Below are positions 20,441 to 31,197 of a DNA stretch of 64,000 bases, in pieces. The stretch is from contig CAUYUJ010015294.1 of assembly GCA_963575745.1 (NCBI GenBank), positions 566,001 through 630,000 on the forward strand. The letters are read 5' to 3'. The stretch is from Prorocentrum cordatum (Eukaryota; Sar; Dinophyceae; Prorocentrales; Prorocentraceae). The notes under the pieces were generated by a model that saw only the letters and a program-made list of their open reading frames with translations, searched no databases and was not told where the DNA came from. Position numbers and translations under genes: made by a program. The first letter of the stretch is position 1, and each line of letters starts with the position of its first letter.

Positions 20441-23400
20441 GGCGGTCCACTGCATCCGAATCGCCCTTGCGACGGCCGGGTCATCCACCTCGCGCGCCCA
20501 CGCAGCTTCGCTCCGCCCGCACGCACGTCACGAACACGAAACCGAAACCGAGTTCCCAGCGGGCTCTTCGTTCCACTGCGATCTCACCCCCCAACCTCCG
20601 ATCTGATAACTGTTACTTTGGACACTGTGCTTTCAGGCGGCGCAGACTACTATGTACCAGCACCAAGCCAGCCAAGGCCCTCCTACTCCCATGGAGGAAG
20701 AGAAGGGGGAGGAGGAGGAGGTGGAGGAGGAGGAGGAGGAGGAGATTCCCAGGGCCATGCACCAGACCCAGGCCCAGCCTGACCAGAGCAGGCCTGGTCC
20801 TGGCGCATAACTCCAGCTTTTTGATCTCCATCTCCTCCATCGCCCAATATACGTGTACTTCTTTCCTTTCCGTGTGAAGCAGGACAATTGAACTTCTGCC
20901 CCAACATCGCGCGGCTCGTATCGGCCAGGGCCAGGCGGGCGGGGGCGAAGTCTTCGCGATGCAACGAACGTACGCATGGACAGGGCAGCGTTGCTCGCCT
21001 GAAGTTTGAATTCGCAAGAGAAGCACATATCAAATTCGCCAAGCAACTGGGCCAGAGGCGTGTCAGGGAAGTTTGCAAGCGCGGGGCTGCCCCTCGGGGT
21101 CTTGCAATGGAAACTAGTAGCGACATCATGGATCCGATGGCGCCAAGCCCCTCTGGGAAAATAAATTCCTTATTTGGCGCCACCATAACCGAAACTCTGT
21201 CCCGGAATCCCCCCAAGTTGGCGAAGATGTGCCAGGAGGTCTCCAAAACCGCCGAAGCCCCCCGAAAATTCCCGAGTGAAAGAATTAGCCGTGTCATCGA
21301 ACAACACATTGTTTTATTTTCTGTGGTTCTGGCTTGCTGTCGGGTTCGGGTCTTCTCCGAGCCCTCGGAGGGCCCCAGACAGCTCCAAGAAGCCCATGCA
21401 TGGCCTCCTTATCGCTATTGGCCGGCCGCTCTGCGATTGATTGGGAGCCTCTGTATAGAGATGTGGACTATGGCAGATTCTGCGAGGATGCCCTGAGCAA
21501 GGACTCTGCTTCGGGATTCTGCGCCGTATTCCTAGGGCAACTATCGTCACGCTTCGCGCTCCGCGATTCGCGATCATTTTTGCGCTTTCACGCCAACCCC
21601 CCCTGGAACAGGATGAAGGACTCGCGCCTCGCTCTGAAATCGCCCAGACCGCGAAGCGCGACTAACTTCGCACCCTCGTGGTGGTCCTCGGATTCTCCCA
21701 GATCCGCCGGAGACGGTGCGGGAAGCGCAAGTGTTGGCCTCGCTCCTGCGCGCACTGGGGGGTCATGATGACGCGAGCCACAGAAACTCCATCAAACAAC
21801 GAGCCAAACGTGCCCCCCCCTCATTGACCCCAGCCTCCTGACGCTTCCCCCAAACCCCCACAAATTGGGCCCATAATTGGTTCCCGTGCACGTCGTCCAC
21901 AAAACGACGGGGACAGGTCAACAGCCGAGCAAGAAGCCGCGAGAAACGAACGCTGTCAAGCAAGACCGTCAGAAAATAAGCTCCCCCCTACTAAGGTCTT
22001 GGGGCATGCGGGGCTTCTGGGCGAAGAACGAGCTCTGAAACGTGACCTCTTGTTTCACACCAAAAACCTCAAATCGTTCCGTCGGTCCACCAAACGGTCA
22101 GAGCCAATCTTTCATCAATTCTTGGAGTCATCCGTTCCCTTTCTCGGCCAAGATCGCCTCCCAGGCGTCCCAATACAACTTCAGAGCGCCAAGGTCGGCC
22201 AACCTGAGCTCCACGATTGCCGACGACAGATCCGAATAGACCAAAATTATTCCTGGTTGTCTACAAGAGGCCTCAAGATTCAGGCGCCACACGAACGCCA
22301 AAATCATTGAAGCACTTCGTCTGTTCCAACTTGTTTGCCATCCCCGCTTTTCGGCTCAACGCGATTCCAAGACGGGCCCCAGGGGCCTCCAGAGGGGCCA
22401 GGCGGGCCGAAAAGATTGCCAGAGGGGCACTCGAGAGGTCGCCAAACGGCTCCGACGCCTAAGTTCGCGACCATGCCTTACATTGTTCGAGGTGCGCGGT
22501 GCCTCCTCGAGGTGGCCCATCCCAAGGCCTTGCTTTGGGCCTCTTCGCTTTAGGGGCGCCTGGGGCCATCCCGGGGACGTGCCTGGCCCACCGTGGAGCC
22601 TTGAGGAAATCTGTTTGGCCCAGTCTGGGCTGTCTTGGATCCACGGTCCTCGGTTGCGACGAGGAGCGCTCGTGGGCAGGCGGAGGCGAAGCGTCTCGAA
22701 CCCGCCTGCAACTCTGGAGTGGTGCTGGCTCATTCGCGCCAGTGAACGGCTTTGCGAGAACAACCTCGCAACGGAGCGAGGACGGACAATCTGCAAGGGA
22801 GGAGGGAGGAGTGGAGGGAAATCGTTGAAGCCAATACATCGTTTCTGCCGCTGGAGGGCGTTTTCATCCGCGTGGCCGTCTGGCAGGCAACGCGATGCTC
22901 TGGTAAAGCCAATCACGGCGGCGTTGCAAGAAAGACGAAGGAGATGGAGCGGACTACAAGAAAGTGCAGCCGATCAGCAAACTAGAAGAGCCTACCTGCG
23001 AACACCAGAAATAAATACGCATGGCACAAAATACCGCCCCGCACTCAGGGCCCTCATCAGTGGAGGCCCTTTGGGATGCATCATGGCCACAAAGCCAAGG
23101 CTTGCCCATCGCTCGCATCGCATGTCTTGACAAACATACAACAATGCTGCAACCCATCTTATGGCATAACACGTAGTCCAATGATGAACTTGCCGAACGC
23201 CGAGATAAAACATGCTTGTCCGACCAGTGAAACTATGCAATGCGACGGGGACGGAGTGGTCTGCGAACACAATAGGCGTTCTGCATGTCTTGAAATCCAT
23301 ATGTTCATTCTTGCTGACGCACTTGGATTGCGAAACGGACACTATGCGTGATCATTTCGCCACCTAGACCCCCCGTGTGGAGCCTGCTACAGTACCCAGG

Positions 23401-23629
23401 GTCCCGTATTAACTCCCATCTACCCCTGATGCGTTAATTCTCGATCGCGCGGTCAGATCGGCGGTAACTCACTCTCAATACCATCATGTTACATATTCCA
23501 ATGCCCCTTGCCAAACGCCTCCTCTGTGCGGGTCCCAACGCTCCTGCAATGTGACCTGTGACCCTTGAGAAGCCCCTGCCCTGACAAAGCCCCTCCGTGA
23601 ACCCAACGCTGCAATCCGCCACCCGCAGC
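20441..23629. other. Unassigned, mostly unique sequence
   Basis: About 3.2 kb with no recognisable protein domain, RNA gene or long repeat apart from (GGA)n at 20697-20745. Open frames of 100-215 residues exist on both strands (e.g. 20888-21496 plus, 20683-21309 minus, 22483-23130 plus), but none shows a family motif or a clear advantage over its antisense. It could contain exons of an unrecognised gene. Confidence 0.5.
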
Positions 23630-24195
23630 CGCTGGGGCCTTCAACGGAGCTCCCTATGGGGCCGCGAAGCGTGTGAAAGGTGCGCCGAAATGGGCATGCG
23701 GTGGGCGGGGAGGACGCATGCGGACGCGGCCACTGGGGCCTTCGGTGGAATGCCCTGTCGGGCCACGAAACGTGGCATGTGGTGGGCGGGGACGACGCGT
23801 GCGGACACTGTCACTGGGGCCTTCGGTGGAATTCCTTCCTGTGGGGCCACGAACCGTGTAAGGGGTGTGCCGAAATGGACATGCGGTGGGCGGGGAAGAC
23901 GCATGCAAACGCGGCCACTGGGGTCTTCGGTGGAGCTCCCTATGGGGCCACGAAACGTGTGAGGGGTGTGCCGCAATGGGCATGCGGTGGGCGGGGAAGA
24001 CGCATGCGGACACGGCCACTGGGGTCTTCAGTGGACCTCCCTATGGGCCACGAAACAAATGAGGGGTGTGCCACAATGGGCATGCGAGGAGGGAGGGGGT
24101 GAGGAGGGGGAGGAGGAGAGGAGGGGGAGGAGGAGAGGAAGAGGAGTGAGAACGCGGGGCGCTATCTCTTCAAAACGGGGACCCAACACCACAGG
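23630..24195 (+). repeat. ~80-104 bp minisatellite with purine tract and conserved tail, copy 1
   Basis: About five units share CACTGGGGCCTTCGGTGGA, CTATGGGGCCACGAAACGTG and GCATGCGGTGGGCGGGGA. GTGGGCGGGG blocks lie near 23701, 23782, 23886 and 23987. After a (GGA)n tract comes a tail at 24152-24195 containing GGCGCT-TCTCTTCAAAACG and GACCCAACACCACAGG. The same composite layout recurs at 28735-29215. Confidence 0.8.
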
Positions 24196-24980
24196 AAACC
24201 ACCTTGATCCACCCGAACATACCACCTACATCACACACACACACACACTCGTCATCTGTGGCTGAATGCGCCAACAAAATATCCCCGACTAGATGCCCAC
24301 ACGATTGAATCATCCTCTAAGCCTGACTCTCCCATGCCGTATCTCGCTCTCCATGGCTTTCGTACTCCTGTTCGCTTGGGTGGCTCTGACGTGGTAAACT
24401 CAGTGACAAGAGGTTGCACAAAGAAAGCATCTGGATGTTCTGCTGTCAAAGCCAGCATAACTACATCAAACTGAAACGTGTCGGAGTACCAACCGACCGT
24501 TTGACAACTGATCGTGGTTCAACATCTGTACACGAAAACAGAACACACTTTCTATCGAAACACCACTTTCAACAGTACTACATCAGTGGCACCTCCCATG
24601 TAACATTACCTGTCTCATACCGTCGATCTCGCTACTACCCTCCAGTGCCATCGCCTGTTCAACTCGACGAGACTATAACTGGAACCAGGCAGGCGAGCGA
24701 AAGGCCCGCGCGCAACCCGCAGCGCGCAAAGGGCGTTGAAAAAGCGTGCGCTTAGGCACATGGGTGCTCACAACGTATGCAAGATCTGCCGACATTCGGT
24801 GCTTCTTGATGGGGGGCGTGCTGGACGGATTTGGCTATCTGCAAAGCTAGGGGCAACGCAATGCGGCGGGGGGCACTCCCACAGGGGCAGAAGACCGGCA
24901 TCCCCACCCTCACCTGCTCCAACCCCCACATGATTAATCCCACCCACATGACGACGCCTGAATGCAAACTGAGCTAAGGT
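24196..24980. other. Unassigned sequence left of copia element 2
   Basis: (CA)n at 24233-24248. 24925-24948 (CACATGATTAATCCCACCC) resembles 32261-32284 beside the other end of copia 2. No gene recognised. Confidence 0.45.
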
Positions 24981-25013
24981 TGAGGTCATACAGATTCATT
25001 CCAGGTATCGCAA

Positions 25014-25058
25014 TCTCAAGTCTTAAGAAAAGGCATCAAATATCATCATATCATTTCA
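25014..25058 (+). repeat. Candidate 5' LTR remnant of copia 2
   Basis: Diverged match to 32213-32251. The possible LTR start is TGAGGTCATACAG at 24981. Weak; the boundaries cannot be fixed by eye. Confidence 0.35.
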
Positions 25059-25205
25059 TGGTAGCGTGAGCTAGGCTTGATTTGAATTTCGATGTATATT
25101 CAAATCCAAGGACTAGCATCCACTAAGTGAACGTGGCTCTGCAATTATCAGTGGCGTCCATTGATCGACGAGTTGCAGCAGAACTATTAGCAACTTTATC
25201 AACTT

Positions 25206-25899
25206 ATGCAGCAACTGCAGACGCAGAATGCGAACATGCAGCAACTGCAGCAGAGTCACGATCAAAATCTGCAGAGAATGCAGCAACATCATGAGGCCAC
25301 AGTGCAGGCAATGCAAAGCACCCTGCAACAAACTGTCGAGAGTGTTGCGTCGTCTTCGCGCGGCGCGAAATCGTTAGTTGACAACAAAGAAATAAAACAA
25401 AACACCAAACAACTTCGACAAATACATGAAGAAATGGTCGAACTTTAACTTCAAAGATAAGAACTTTGTGTTGCCGACTTTCCAGAACGCTCGTGCCCTG
25501 ATGGATTGGGCTGAGGAGCAGCACCATGTAATTTCAAGTTCGCAGGTTGAAAACCTTTGTCCCCAGTTTCCTGACGCAGTGGATGTTTCAATCCAGCTGT
25601 ACACTACAGTTGCGCAAATGACAGACGGCGAAGCATGCGACATAGTGAAAAGCACTCTGGCGGACCATGGTCTGGAGGCTTGGCGAAAGTTGTGTCACCG
25701 TTTCGACCCACACACAGGTCAGCGTAAACGTGCCCTAGTGAGTTCGATTTTGCAGCCAGGCAATTTGAAGATCCAGGAGTTGTCTTCCACCGTTGAACAA
25801 TGGGCAAAGAAACTGCGCACTTACCAAAACAGAACCCACAAGAATGTGGACGACGACATCACATCGGGAGTCCTAGTCACCATGTGCCTTGAAGCCTGA
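25206..25899 (+). pseudogene. Copia 2 gag (frameshifted)
   Basis: 25206-25448 encodes a Gln/His-rich coiled-coil N-terminus (MQQLQTQNANMQQLQQSHDQ) ending in KSLVDNKEIK. A frame change near 25440 leads into 25426-25899, which has a capsid-like fold signature: MDWAEEQHH, GLEAWRKLCHRFDPHTGQRK, LVSSILQPGNLKIQELSSTV and VEQWAKKLRTYQNR. The AWRKL-RFDP pattern and the following helix are typical of retrotransposon gag proteins, which assemble the particle and bind the RNA. The frameshift makes it inactive as read. Confidence 0.8.
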
Positions 25900-26023
25900 A
25901 GGTCTTCAAAACCACTTGAATTTGAGCCAATCGAAATTTGATGATTATCTATATGTATCCGTGAAAAAAATCACGTCGCATCCAAAAACGAAACATGTCA
26001 ACGCACACGCCTGAGGCACTTCA

Positions 26024-26692
26024 ATGGATCTCAGCTCTGTCGGAAAACACAAGAAAGACGGTGGTAAATATTGTACCAATTTTGGGAAAACCAATCACAA
26101 AACCCATGAATCTTATTTCCGTAATTCTGAATGCACAAGAACCGGCACTGGTAAGACCGGCTCTCCTGGTTGGAAAAATGGCAGAGAAGGTGGAAAAAAC
26201 GGAAGCAATGCTTGGACACCGAGGCTCTGCAATGCAATCCCCGCACTTCCCCTGCAAAGGCTCCAGGAAGTACGGCGGAAAAGGCAATGGCAATGGTGGC
26301 AAGTCCAACAACTGGGTTTCCAAACGCAAAGGCTCTGGCAATTTCCCCCCGATGCAAGTGGTGCGTCAAGACGAAATCACGAGTCGAAATGTTTCTCGGA
26401 GGAGGGACACGAATTTTCTGGCGGACATCGCCCGAATGATGATAGCCATGCGTTTCAAAATTTCATGAATGACATGTTAACTAGGTGGCAATCGCAGCAG
26501 GCGTATCCAACAAGCAGCAGCACGCAACAGCACAGATTAGGAAGCCAAGGCCCCATCATCTACGATGCAACTGGGCAGCCCCTTGGCGGTCTCGAGATGT
26601 CAGGGGTGGAATCTAGCACTCTTGACTCATGGACTTCTGAGGGCCCGAAATGGTGGACAAAAGTAGGGAACCAGCTCCAACAGTATCCATGA
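26024..26692 (+). pseudogene. Copia 2 nucleocapsid remnant
   Basis: Opens with MDLSSVGKHKKDGGKYCTNF. YCTNFGKTNHKTHES corresponds to the zinc-knuckle position (normally C-x2-C-x4-H-x4-C), but the second Cys has become Phe and the last is lost, so metal binding is doubtful. A Gly/Gln/Lys-rich tail follows. The alternative frame 25995-26468 overlaps it (Lys/Gly-rich), suggesting an indel nearby. Confidence 0.6.
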
Positions 26693-27156
26693 GAAATCGA
26701 CTGCTGTTGATTCGGGAGCTTCCGTTGCAGCCTAGGAACTGTGCCAACGAATACCGGACTGAACCCAGCGAGGAATCGAAACCAAGAGTTGATTGCACTG
26801 TTGCCAATGGTGATTCTGCGCCTGACCTAAGGCAAAGGTCACCCAACGGTGTCACACATAGTGGCCTGTTGAAGTGCATCCGTTTACATGTTGCTGATGT
26901 TGATAACTCTCTTCTTGCTGTATCCGCCATCAATCGCAAAGGGTACCGTAGTGTTTTTGACGATGAAAGCTACATCCAAAACACATGCAATCCGACAAAT
27001 ATTGTTGCCCTGGAAAAAGAAAACGGCACTTATAAAATGAAAGCCTGGATAGCTACGTCATCAATCGATGAAATGGCGGTTGCACCTTCTCTAGCCCCAG
27101 CAGAGGCGGAGGAGGCGAACCAATCAATTTTCCACAGGCAGGGCCTGATCCCGTAG
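26650..27156 (+). pseudogene. Copia 2 protease, C-terminal half
   Basis: Contains CIRLHVADVDNSLLAVSAIN, then KGYRSVFDDESYI and NGTYKMKAWIA, the second half of a retropepsin as seen in dinoflagellate copia elements (the family pattern is vaDVxkPLxSVxxlxxkGxxVxFd). The catalytic DSG/DTG motif expected upstream is not visible, so the active site is lost or in another frame. The enzyme would cleave the gag-pol precursor. Confidence 0.65.
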
Positions 27157-27252
27157 GACCTCAGGCAGAAAATGCTTCACCAAAGGGGTAACAAGATGTA
27201 CCCCAGGACGTTTTGGCACAAAACCTTTTCTTCCCATTAGCTGAAGACGGGG

Positions 27253-27861
27253 ATGCAAGGGCGGATGTCTCAGAAGACTTCTCCGCACCTGCGCTCAAAG
27301 CTCCTGCGTAAACGATTCAAAAAGAAACAACTGAACACACTGCCACACATCTTCGTTACAGACATTGGTGTCGGCACTGCGTCAAAAATAAAAATACATA
27401 GTTGTTTCACCGATCCCGTGGTTTCGAAAAGGATCACGGAACCTACTGTTTCGATGGATTACTTCTTTTTTGGAATGCCAGACGACGAAAACACGATGCG
27501 AAACACTTGTGTTCGGTTCAACGGAACGAAAGAAAAATTGTCATACATTGTTCCGTGCAAAGGCTTATCACACCGGTATCCTGTGAAGCAACTTGTGCAC
27601 GATCTTGATTTGTTGGGTTATTTAAAATTTATTTCGAAATGCGACCAAGGGGCTGCAATTCTGGCTCTTCGCCGCGAGGTCAAGGCAGCAGCAAACCTCG
27701 ACGTGGTGATTCCAGAAGACAGACCACATGGACAGCATCAATGCAATGGTGTTGTAGAACACGCAATGCAAGAATGCAAAAGCCAAATCAGAGTTCTTAA
27801 AAACCAACTAGAAGAGAATTGCAAAGTAGAGCACGATGATAGGCACCTTGTCCTACCATGG
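27253..27861 (+). pseudogene. Copia 2 integrase core, 5' part, cut by a MITE
   Basis: DDE integrase. Visible elements are EPTVSMDYFFFG (first Asp, family pattern DYfF), KFISKCDQGAAILALRREVK (second Asp) and PHGQHQCNGVVEHAMQECKS (Glu). All three acidic residues appear present. The sequence continues to LVLPW at 27861, where the MITE begins. Downstream of the MITE, 28082 resumes with LINHEGFLLAGFQIGHDGRT, exactly the sequence expected next in this family and in the right frame once the insert and one target duplication are discounted. Confidence 0.85.
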
Positions 27862-28073
27862 GACGCAGAAGGACATTGTAGTACTATATGTCCTCTTTGG
27901 AGGCGCGCATCCGACCTGAACATGTAGTATACCCATCTAGTAGCGTATGGTTGTCCGAGCGGTTGGGCCAGAAAGCGCCCGCCACGACGCATATACTATA
28001 AGATTTCTCGCTACGCGCGTCGCCCCAGAGGGGGCGACGCAAACGTAGTATTAAGATGTTGGGGTGACGCCGA
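27862..28073. mobile_element. 212-bp MITE with 8-bp target duplication, family M, copy 1
   Basis: Inserted in the copia 2 integrase. TACCATGG occurs at 27854-27861 and again at 28074-28081. The element has sub-terminal inverted repeats (GTACTATATGT ... ACGTAGTATT), a perfect 8-bp hairpin GTCGCCCC-AGAG-GGGGCGAC near 28018-28037, and TGTCCGAGCGGTTGGGCCA at about 27950-27970, resembling a tRNA A box. A second copy lies at 55875-56080. No open frame. Confidence 0.8.
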
Positions 28074-28078
28074 TACCA

Positions 28079-28716
28079 TGGCTAATTAACCATGAGGGTT
28101 TCTTACTTGCTGGCTTTCAAATTGGACATGATGGCCGCACGGCATATCAAACATTGAAAAGAAAACCATTCCGCAGAGATGTGACTCCGCTTGGTGAGTC
28201 CATTCATTACAAGCCAGCAGAATTTAAAACCAACAAACTGGCAAAACTCGCGGCCCGATGGGAGGACGGCATTTTTCCTTGGCATCAGAGAAGTCAGCAA
28301 TGAAGCTTACGTTGGAACCCCAGACGGCGTTGTAACAGTTAGGCCAATCATGAAGGAACCTCCTTCTGAACAGTGGAACGCTGAACGATTGAAATCGTTC
28401 TTCTGTGGAAACCAATGCCAAAGGATGAGATAAACCAACATGTAATGTCGAGAACTGTTGCTATCAAGCCAATTCAAGAGCATGATTTGCCTCCACCGGC
28501 CCCCAATCTCAAAAGAAACAGCCTGCAATGCACCGTAGGGTGTACGTCCTACAACTGGACCTTGTCAAGTACGGGTGCACTGCAAGGTCCCCCGGCTGTG
28601 AAGCTCAAAGGTGCGGCATGCCTCCAATTTCTCATGATGAGCCTTGCCGCGATCGGATCATGACAGAACTACAGAAAACTAGCCTGGCGAAAAAACCCAA
28701 TCATATGCAATTGTGA
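28079..28716 (+). pseudogene. Copia 2 integrase C-terminal region
   Basis: Starts at the far side of the MITE: QIGHDGRTAYQTLKRKPFRR, then LAKLAARWEDGIF; a frame change near 28270-28285 gives GIREVSNEAYVGTPDGVVTV and RP. After another change, 28528-28716 reads VLQLDLVKYGCTARSPGCEA and ISHDEPCRDRIMTEL. This last part matches the Cys-His segment (kyGxTxGCpGC ... HxexCRxRi) found after integrase in dinoflagellate copia polyproteins. At least two indels. Confidence 0.8.
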
Positions 28717-28734
28717 ATACCGCAAATGTGGGTA

Positions 28735-29215
28735 TCATTTTCCGTGGAGCTCTCTCTGGGGCCACGAAACGCTGTACTAGGCGGGGGAACCGCATGCGAG
28801 TTCCGCCACTGGGAATTTCGGTGGCGCTCCCTCTGGGGCCACGAAGCGCTGTACTGGGCGCAGGAACCGCATGCGAGCTCCGCCACTGGAACCTTCGGTG
28901 GAGCTTCCTATGGGGCCACGAAACGCTGTACTGGGCGCAGGAACCGCATGCGAACTGCGCCACTGGGACCTTCGGTGGAGCTCCCTATGGGGCCACGCAA
29001 CGCTGGACTGGGCGCAGGAACCGCATGCGAACTGCGCCAGTGGGCCCTTCGGTGGAGCTCCCTATGGGGCCACGCAACGCTGTACTGGGAGGGGGGAGGC
29101 AGGGATGGGAGGAGGGAGGGGGAGGAGGGGGAGGAGGGGAGGAGAGGAGAGAAGAGGAGAGGAGAGGAGGAACACGGGGCGCTGTCTCTTCAAAACGAGG
29201 ACCCAACACCACAGG
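28735..29215 (+). repeat. 77-bp minisatellite with purine tract and conserved tail, copy 2
   Basis: Units start at GTGG near 28744, 28821, 28898, 28975 and 29052: exactly 77 bp each. They share CCACTGGGACCTTCGGTGGA, GGGGCCACGAAACGCTG and AGGAACCGCATGCGA. A (GGA)n tract at 29090-29170 and a tail at 29172-29215 (GGCGCTGTCTCTTCAAAACG, GACCCAACACCACAGG) follow, as in 23630-24195. It lies between the copia 2 integrase and methyltransferase-like parts. Confidence 0.9.
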
Positions 29216-29483
29216 ATGGTTGGGAACAAAAGAAAGAAAAACGATTATACGAGCAGCCATGCGGCAATGGAAACAAAATGGTATCAACGCCAAACGGCAA
29301 ACGACGGATCAGCAACACGAGCAACAGAAAGACAAGCGACCTCTGGGAGCAGGCACCCAAGTCGAATCTAAAGCAAGTAGGCCGAACCCAAAAGAGAAGC
29401 GAAATCTGGAAGGATAGCCCGAAATCGCTGCACAAACGAGCAAACCAAATCCGACTGAAAAACGGAAAAACATATACTCGAAG

Positions 29484-30611
29484 ATGCGATGGACACAAGA
29501 AAATCATCTTCGTCCGGCTCTGCACAATAAAAAACTAATCAAAAACCCAATGACGCACCAATGCATGAACAGGGAACCCCTGCAATCGGCATCTTCTCAA
29601 ACCTATCCAATGGAGAAAGGTGCAAGTCTTGAGCAGTGTTACAATAATTTCGGATTGGCTTCCACAGCTAACGCCAACGAGGTTCTTCAAGCTCCGCTTG
29701 TATCTGTGATTTCTGACAAGTTTGGTTTGCATCCAGGTTTCTTTTCAGATTTTAGCGTACTTGTCAAACGTGACGACAACATCATCGATTTCAGCAGTGT
29801 AGCCGATTTGAACGCAGCACGTGAGATCATGCGACAGAAGGAGCCCTTGCTATTGATTGCATCATCGAGCAATAACTTCCGCAACCAGGCCCAGCATGCC
29901 AACCATGTTTCTTCGTGCGCCAATCTTCTGAGAGAACAGAGCGACAGCGGAAGATACTCCCTCGACCTGCAGCCGGAATTCGCCGCTGTGCAGAGGCATC
30001 CAGCAATGCAGTCGATGCTTCAGTGTCACACATCACACGGGGTCACGAACGGGCATGTGGGCACTGTGTTTTCTTTCGTTACAAGCAGCCCGTCTGTTGC
30101 ATCGGGATTTAAAGTAGAATTATCCAAGTCAAGTGTATGCACACCATTGTTTTCTCGACGTCTAGAGCTAGATGGAGGCACGTATATCTCGTCGTTGTTG
30201 TCCCCGAAGGTACTTGCAACTGTTTTGACAGGCTTCTGGGAGCAGTTGAAGGCAGACGGGAAAACCTACCCGTTCTCCATTGGCACTGTGTGTTGTGAAG
30301 AGCCCAGTTTTGATTTCGACGAGCGGTCTTCTGAACAAGAAGCTTTTGATGACAACACAGGTGCTGAATGGCCTGAGCAATCAGTGAGAGAAGCAATGAC
30401 GAAAGAAATTGACGAATCCAAGAAACATGAAATTTACATTAAAGCTCCTAGATCAGAAGGGCTTGAAGTCACAGGAAAAGCTCCAATCTCAGCGCGATTG
30501 GTAATTTTAAACACAGGAAATGAAACGAATACAGAAATCAGTGCGCGATTAATAGCCAGGGATGTAAAGAGACAAGCGCACAGACTTGTTCGCAGCGACA
30601 TCCCCGCTTGA
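29484..30611 (+). pseudogene. Copia 2 methyltransferase-like domain plus pre-RT
   Basis: A 375-residue open frame. Residues about 72-265 (29697-30280) resemble the methyltransferase-like domain that dinoflagellate copia polyproteins carry between integrase and RT: LVSVISDKFGLHPGFFSDF, then PLLLIASSSNNFRNQAQHAN in the place of an SPPCTxFS-type motif, and GRYSLDLQPEFAAVQ in the place of an ExP motif. Both presumed catalytic motifs are altered (29856-29879 and 29952-29981), so this copy is probably inactive. Residues about 300-360 (VREAMTKEIDESKKHEIYIK, GKAPISARLVILN, SARLIARDVKR) are the pre-RT segment of copia RT. The fold assignment is from memory of the family and needs a profile search. Confidence 0.65.
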
Positions 30612-30634
30612 GGCCAAACGGTTTCTGTTAAGCC

Positions 30635-31155
30635 ATGTGGCAACCCAAAGGGTCCACAAGTCAAGCAAACCTTTCAATATTCGCGTCATTGACGCTCCGT
30701 GCGTATTTTCACGCAGACGCCATCCGAGATGTGTACATTGAACTTCCAGAAGAGGGTTCCGAACCAAGGATGGTAGGCAAACTGGCTCGTTGCATGTACG
30801 GGACCAGAGATGCGGCTCAAGGTCGGGAACGGTTCTACGCCAACGTGTTGACCCAAGCCGGATTCGTCCAGGGTCGTTCTAGTTCTTGTATTTCCACAAA
30901 CCTACAAGAGACATTAGGTTAGTTGCGCATGGCGATGATTTCACAGTCTCCTCAGACGACGGCCTTGAGTGGCTTACAGAGGTGTTGAAAGCATCGATGG
31001 CCTTGAGAGTCAAAACAACGCTTGGACCAGAAAATGGTGACGACAAGAGCGTCCGAACTCTCAACTGCATTGTGTCTTGGACAAGAGGCGGCATTGAATA
31101 CGAATGTGACCGAAGGAACGGTGAATTTGTAGTCAGAAACAATGACGTCCAATAA
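30635..31155 (+). pseudogene. Copia 2 reverse transcriptase (broken)
   Basis: The RVT_2 core is split over two frames. 30635-30922 has YFHADAIRDVYIELPEE, VGKLARCMYGTRDAAQGRE and FYANVLTQAGFVQGRSSSC. 30886-31155 has RLVAHGDDFTVSSDD (catalytic GDD at about 30928-30936). HGDDF in place of YVDD is common in this group of copia elements. The first catalytic Asp region precedes YFHA in a degraded frame. Frameshifts lie near 30610-30640 and 30900. Confidence 0.85.
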
Positions 31156-31197
31156 GAACGATCAAAGACGTGCTCCAATCCGGTTGTCAAGGAAACG

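Noticed and set aside
27948-27970. tRNA gene suggested by the TCCGAGCGGTTGGGCC block
   Set aside because: No B box, anticodon arm or acceptor stem could be found; the block lies inside a MITE with a second copy elsewhere.
27862-28073. Spliceosomal intron or classic introner in the integrase
   Set aside because: The insert is bounded by an 8-bp duplication, and its ends do not offer an AG-type 3' splice site where frame would be restored; a MITE insertion explains it better.
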